Below are positions 58,701 to 64,000 of a DNA stretch of 64,000 bases, piece after piece. The notes beneath the pieces are model-generated. The model did no database searches. It was not told where the DNA came from and saw nothing but the letters and a program-made list of their open reading frames with translations. Both the position numbers and the translations under genes were made by a program. This DNA comes from Melampsora larici-populina 98AG31 (Eukaryota; Basidiomycota; Pucciniomycetes; Pucciniales; Melampsoraceae). How positions within the stretch are numbered: the stretch's first letter is position 1; each line of letters opens with the position of its first letter. The stretch spans positions 917,323 to 981,322 of the forward strand of contig NW_006768784.1 of the NCBI RefSeq assembly GCF_000204055.1, in the 5' to 3' direction.

Positions 58701-59678
58701 AAGACGCTATTTTTGGTGCCCCAGACGCTCCACAGGACCATTCGATCAGTGCGGAGATCACTCAATATCTCAACGATAAACTCGAATCCCGCGACACTAA
58801 GGTCCTAGATTTTTGGAAAAAACGTGGTAGCGATATGTATCCTGCATTGGCAAAAATGGCCATGACCTTCCTTGCCATTCCAGCAACTAGCTGTCCGTCG
58901 GAGGGGATTTTTAACAAGACAAAAAGGATCTTGGGGCCTCAGCGTACTAATCTCGCGTCCTTACACGTTGAGGCTCTCTTGTGTGTGAAAGATTGGCATC
59001 GGGTGTTTGGCCCTTTGAAACCTAGCCGTGATGCTGAGGATGATAGTGATTAGTTTTTATTTTTTTTATCATCTTGTTTCCCTTTTTATTCAATATTTTT
59101 CCTTAAATTGATGTAAACACACGGCTACCTGAGACTGCAATGATATGCAAATATCCGCCGGATATCCGACGGATATCGCATTTTCTGACCCCCTCATCCG
59201 ATAACCGAACCGGCCGGAGTATCCGGGAACCGGATAGCTCCAAGGCCTCATCCGACATCCGGAACCGTCGGATGCTCCGTCGAGTATCCGACGGATTTTC
59301 GGTTTCGGAGCACATCTTGAATTTCGGCGGCAGTTTCGGCGAAGGACCAAACATCCAAATCTCGGTGAAGGCCAGTACAGGCCTGTACTGGCATGCTTAG
59401 GCTGTTACAGGAGGACGTAAGAAACCATTTGCGCAACGTTTCCTGAAAGCGTCACAGCTCTCAGTTGTTGATGAAAGTGGTACGAGGTTGTGTAGCTCCT
59501 CATGAAGGAGAACATACCTGAACCTTGAGAAATCCTACGGTGAGGAATTGAGGAGAGCTCCAGAAAAGTACATAAAGGCACTTAATTTCTGGAGCTCTCC
59601 CGCCATGAAACGCGAGTCCGATATAAGCCCCTCTGCGAGGGCGCGGCGAACGCGCTAGAGGGGCTTAGTTAAGCTTAC
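55780..59678 (+). mobile_element. Apparently intact hAT element (3,899 bp)
   Basis: The terminal inverted repeats of about 210 bp start GTAAGCTTAACTAAGCCCC at 55780 and end with its inverse at 59678. Each arm contains three hairpins. Inner subterminal zones (56220-56390 and 59130-59330) are dense in ATCCGG/CCGGAT motifs and are also mutually inverted around CAAGATGTGCTCCG. A five-exon transposase lies between. No matching 8-bp duplication is seen (GGCGGAGT against ATCTATCG), so one flank may have been altered. The ends match the family at 13440-20784. Confidence 0.8.
56536..59053 (+). CDS. hAT transposase, five exons, 751 aa, no lesion seen
   Basis: Exons are 56536-56853, 56934-57288, 57352-58253, 58328-58477 and 58523-59053. 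Intron 1 uses a GC donor (GCGAGT); the others are GT-AG. The BED zinc finger has NQCRYVMRDGKECGTKLKR and HLTFKH. The catalytic core shows ITQDAWTSPNNKPFMSL with the first Asp, CAMTADNVGTNAA with the second, and HGCVAHVINLAAKEGLKVF. An acidic Ser/Pro linker follows, then VPTRWNSSYHMFRRLL. The dimerisation domain reads SCPSEGIFNKTKRILGPQR with SLHVEALLCVKDW; its Glu lies in the position of the third catalytic acid of hAT enzymes. The last acceptor could also be at 58546, which shortens the protein by eight residues. It ends at TAG 59051-59053. Full length and domain order fit an active enzyme; activity is inferred. Confidence 0.88.
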
Positions 59679-60117
59679 ATCTATCGTATCTGTGGCGGCC
59701 TTGGTTCAAGTAGTGAATCATCCATTGACAACTGTTTCGTCACTGCAATTAAAAGCGTGGTCGAAGTTAGATGAGAACAACTTCAGTCCTTAAGACATCA
59801 AAAGACTCGGATAATGAATTTTGGAGAAGGTGCCAAACTTTATGGAGGTATATTATTATAGACCAAGGAGACATGATTCTGAGATGAAATCACACCAAAG
59901 GAAAACTCAGTAAAGCAACTCATAAAGTGGCCAAGATACTTGCTGAATTTTTTGATGGAATCTGGTGAGCAACATGCAAGGCTAATCAAGGAAGACTTAC
60001 GCAGTATCGGATTTTGAATCACGTGTTTGCACATGTATGCAGTCATATGTATGTATGTAGTCAATCGAAAGGGTCATCAAGAGAATGATCGAAGCACCAA
60101 ACCTTTGAACCAATCCA
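59679..60117. other. Intergenic region before MIOS
   Basis: No gene seen. It should contain the promoter of the following gene; no clear TATA box was identified. Confidence 0.5.
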
Positions 60118-63100
60118 ATGATGACTTCAACTTCTAATCATCACCATCATCACCACCATAGTAATAATCCCAATTCAATCTCAAGACGTTATCATTTAAT
60201 CACCGATCAATCTCTCAAGAATGATGATGGCAAATTCATCTTGATCAACTCCCAAGAATTAAAACTTTATCAATCTTGGCGTTCAACTATCAATCATCAG
60301 AAATCAAATCACAATCAATCTTATCTTCATCATCGTTTGATTTATAATTTAAGCAATTTACCCCAAGCTAAAGTATGTTATCAAATTGAATCGGTGAATC
60401 AGCAGGATATCTTATTGACTTTTGGTTGATTTATAGTGTTACGATTGGTTTACTAGTCCTAATCATCAATGCGACCTTCTCGCTGCTGGAACGTACAATG
60501 GAAGAGCCTATGTCATCAAGCTTCCTAAACTCAATCAAACTTTCAACAAATCAAACAATTCAACTTCAAATTCCAACCTCAACCAATCACCTCTCATTGG
60601 CCATTCCACCTTGCCTTCTAGCTCCAATCTTCGTCCTTGTACTGCTATAGCTTTCTCTCCTTCTGGTCGTCTCATTGCACTTGGACTTGAAAAAGGAAGA
60701 GATTATGGATTGCAGATACTTGATATTGAAGGTCTATCAGGTTCGTTCATTCCAATCACACTCAGTTTATCTCTTCCTTCTTTGATTAATATCTCTTCTG
60801 TTGATTTGAATCCTTAGATCGTTCGAATTCTACAGCCATGGAAACACATCTTCAAAAACCTTCCATTGCACATGCTGTGAACTCGGAGACTATCAATGCG
60901 CTTGGATTTTTATCCGTCACTCCAGCTTCGCATCAATCTTTGCTTTTAGTAGCCAGCTCGACCAAGTCAATCAGACTTTATGATTTACGTTCACCTGGTT
61001 TGAACTCTAATGAGCGTGGCCCTCGATCGTCCCTATCTACTTCGCATCCTATCGTATCTCAGGTACTCAATCCTAATGGTCAATGGGTCACTCGTTCAGT
61101 CGTTGGATTCAAGTCCGATCCATTTGATCCTCATCGTTTTGCCTCATGGTATGGCTTTGGTTCTCTTTATCTTTCAATCTCATTCAACCTATTGGCTATC
61201 AACGCTAGTCTCTTGTTGGCCTTGGTCAGAACTTGCGATTCCTTATCAAAGGGCTTGCTTGCTTTTGTACTTGATCTTCTAGGGGAGATGACGGCTGTGT
61301 AAGGATCTGGGATACCCGCAAGACCACCGAAAGTTTACTTTTGCTTTCTGAGGACAGCGTCAGTCATGAAACTCGATCTACTTCGGCTCGTTCCAGCAAA
61401 AACCCACCCATGTCCTTAGGTTCAAGTTCGATTCAATCCTTGACCTGGTCCAAATCCAGGAAAGGTGTCTTGGTCACCCTGTCTGCCGATCCTCAACGTG
61501 TCAGAGTTTGGGACCTCGTCGAAGGATCGATACAGTCTACGGCATTGCGCAATCGTTCCGAAGGAATGACATCTTTGAAGTCTTGGGATAATGTACCCGC
61601 CTCACTCACAAACGCTAGTGCTTATCGAAACAGTGCCCAGTCTTCTCCAGTAGCATCATCACAAGAATCTCCACGAATTTCTGCTTACACAGTATATTCC
61701 ACTCGTTTACTCAAGCCATTGAAAAGGACTTCTCAGATAATAGCGGGTGTCCGCATTCCTACAATCACTTCATCCGAACGAATCCCTGGTCCTGATTCAG
61801 TTTTCGAAGAGATTTCGGAAACCTATCTAGGTATCTCGCGTGATGGGCACTTAGAGTTCCTGGAATCTCGACCATCAGGGGAAGCTGCTTTTGGATCCAA
61901 AGGCAATATGGTCATCAGCGATGGAATGCGTCTCAGAATTACCGCCCGTCCTTCGAATCAGGATGATAAGGTGTCGTGCAGTACCATACCGGATCTTCGT
62001 CTGCCCATCGCATCCCAAGTAGCAAGTCCGGAGAATCAGGCTAGCTATATCCCTAGCCCGGCTTTTAGTCCATCAATCTCTACTGCATTGTCTGATGCTG
62101 GTCTACTTACGCCACGTCCATTGGGTTCTGAAGGATATCCCTATAATCAATCTCAATCACATCATCGTCCACCTTTACCAAGCGATCTCGCTGAATTACA
62201 ACTTGCCAACAAGTTCGGTCGTCATTTGACCGTCAATTCAACCTGGGAAAACTCGATGGGCTGCGATAAGAGCAAAGATGGACATTTGCTTCAGAATGAT
62301 ATATCTGCAATCATGATGAAGCGAGCTTGTGTAGGATATGGTACAAATGTATGACATCTTGTACTTGTCACTTGATCCCATTGATGATTGACTTACGAAT
62401 CATCTTTCCTAGCTCCTGAGAAATCAACAACTTACGTCCGACAGCCCAGAGTTGTCTGGGTTTTGGGAATGGATCGCACGTAAAACATTACCGCTTTCTT
62501 GTGTTGTAGCTTTTATCCTAACTTTGAAAATTTGTTTTAGACTCAGAAAAACTCTTTCAACAAGGAAACGGAATGGTGAACGGCTACGACTTCAGCTTCA
62601 GAGGCGTATTATCAATTATGAGGGGATTTACCACTGGGACTGGTCTTCGATCGGAAGTCCCTAACTGTCAAACCTATAAACATGCAATCTCAAGCACATC
62701 GGATGCATTTGCACACTCCGATCCAAGCCTACGTACTTCTCATAGCAGAAGGTCAAATTCACGTAATCCAGATCAACAGAAAGAATTGTCTAAATATATG
62801 AAATCTGTTAGACAATTCAATCATACCAATCAGATCAATAACTTTACAATTTCATCCGAGTTTAGTGATCAACGACAAACTGCTCTGTTCCTTTGTGGAC
62901 CGGATTACAATTCTAAAGATATCGATCAAATCGCTTCAAAGTATGAAGCTTTGGGGATGTATGGTAAAGCTAGTGCGATTTCATTCTTTTCTGGCAACAC
63001 GCAAAGAGCTATTACCAGTCTACAGAGGAGCAACGGTTAGTCAACGGTACTCACATCACTGTTTCGGCATAAACTAATTGATGAGGTATTTTTTTAGATA

Positions 63101-64000
63101 CCCAATTGCAGCTTCTCGCCCCACCACTTGCAACTCACCTCAATACGCAAAGATCAGGACATCCCCGTGACCCACTCTTCGATCAAGTCTGTCGACAATT
63201 AGCCAATGCTGCTGAACCTTATATTCGGGCTGTCTTTTCATATTGCTCTACTGGAGATTGGCATGAGGTAATTGATGAAACCGGTTTACCCCTCAAGGAT
63301 CGAATTGCTGTAGCGTTACGATTTCTTCCGGACGAGGAAATCTTTCATTGGTTAGATGGTGTGGCACGTGACATGGTGTCTTCAGGTTGCTTGGAAGGAA
63401 TTTTACTCACAGGGCTTCAACCATCGATGAACCTCAGTATCAATGGTGAAGCTCAGGTTTCTGATGGATTCAAACTTTTAAAAAATCACATCAATCGGAC
63501 TGGCGATCTTCAAAGTGTAGCCTTATCAATTTATTTATTAGTACCTGATAGATTACATTCTTATGGGATGGAACGGTGTATAGAAAGTTACAGAAGATTA
63601 TTAGATCGATGGAAACTTTATACAGTTAGGATTAAATTTGATATAGCTCGAGGAAAAAAAGCAAGAGAAATCACAAGTTCTCAAAAATCATCAAACTTAC
63701 CTTCTCTTGTACCTTTAGCTCCACCTCAATTGATTATTTGGTGTCAACATTGTTCTGAAGTTTTATCTGATGCACCCAATGTTACGGCTCATTTGAATAG
63801 TATTTCGTCTATTCCTGATCTGGGTACTACTAATACATCAAATCTTCATGGTTCGAATCTTGCTAGTATGGCTAGTTTTAAGAATGTTGGACCTACACCT
63901 GTGGCCTATCGAGTAAGTCCACTCTTTCATGTTACGCATCCTCAATTTTTGATTTTTTTGACATATCACACGTTCTTAGACAAACCGATGTCCTGGATGT
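60118..64000 (+). CDS. SEA4: MIOS/SEA4 homologue, WD40 protein of the GATOR2/SEACAT complex (3' end outside window)
   Basis: Exons: 60118-60372, 60437-60731, 60818-61148, 61283-62348, 62413-62479, 62541-63035, 63098-63912 and 63980 onward; all phases agree and no stop occurs in about 1,115 codons. The start is MMTSTSNHHHHHHH. The N-terminal propeller shows WD40-type strands: FSPSGRLIALGLEKGRDYGL, VASSTKSIRLYDLRSPG, ASWGDDGCVRIWDTRK and TLSADPQRVRVWDLVEG. A Ser-rich insert precedes the alpha-solenoid (PYIRAVFSYCSTGDWHEVID; DRIAVALRFLPDEE; LQSVALSIYLLVPDRL). The C-terminal zinc module begins at WCQHCSEVL and NRCPGC. This order is typical of MIOS/SEA4, which with WDR24/SEA2, WDR59/SEA3, SEH1 and SEC13 relieves GATOR1/SEACIT inhibition of TORC1 at the vacuole. 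It is the only clear conserved host gene here. The exact symbol in this organism is unknown. Confidence 0.85.

Noticed and set aside
55780..59678. 8-bp target duplication for the second hAT
   Set aside because: Flanking octamers differ (GGCGGAGT and ATCTATCG); shifting by a few bases did not help.

Overview
This window is a eukaryotic, basidiomycete-like sequence, most likely from a rust fungus (Pucciniales). Four things point there: short spliceosomal introns (about 40-90 bp, GT-AG with a few GC-AG), Kyakuja-Dileera-Zisupton (KDZ) transposases with the CxC1 cysteine cluster, many hAT, CACTA-like and Helitron elements, and a MIOS/SEA4-type WD40 gene full of short introns. I see no rRNA, tRNA, CRISPR array, operon or bacterial signal. 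The species call is inference. Exon coordinates were worked out by hand from splice signals and reading frames. One run of 100 Ns (13846-13945) marks an assembly gap.

About nine tenths of the window is mobile DNA or its remains. From left to right: the 3' end of one KDZ transposase (1-1055, +); a decayed DIRS-type retrotransposon with gag, RT-RNase H and tyrosine recombinase (7888-3023, -); a long gene-poor stretch with short repeats (8.1-13.4 kb); a nested hAT composite (13440-20784, 8-bp TSD) that carries a CACTA-like element (14367-16662), a palindromic MITE (16878-17083) and a dead hAT transposase; a second, truncated hAT transposase (21.6-23.1 kb); a small secreted cysteine-rich ORF that has GTG where ATG is expected (23759-23523, -); and remains of cellular genes (a CTLH-like segment, and COX10 at 26.3-27.2 kb). 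At 31.9-42.5 kb there is a Helitron neighbourhood: a broken Rep-helicase surrounded by three OB-fold (RPA-like) genes, with a solo LTR and two MITEs inserted.

The most striking object is a nearly complete 11.9-kb KDZ DNA transposon (43032-54895). It has terminal inverted repeats of about 207 bp and a perfect 8-bp target-site duplication. It holds two multi-exon genes on the same strand: a KDZ transposase, and a passenger gene of about 733 codons with an Asn/Gln-rich N terminus and a putative small DNA-binding region. It also holds a 178-bp tandem satellite, and a non-autonomous TIR element sits inside one passenger intron. Each gene has a single 1-base loss in an A-run, which may be sequencing error.

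To its right lies an apparently intact hAT element (55780-59678) with a five-exon transposase. The only clear single-copy host gene is MIOS/SEA4 (60118 to beyond 64000), a subunit of the GATOR2/SEACAT complex that controls TORC1.
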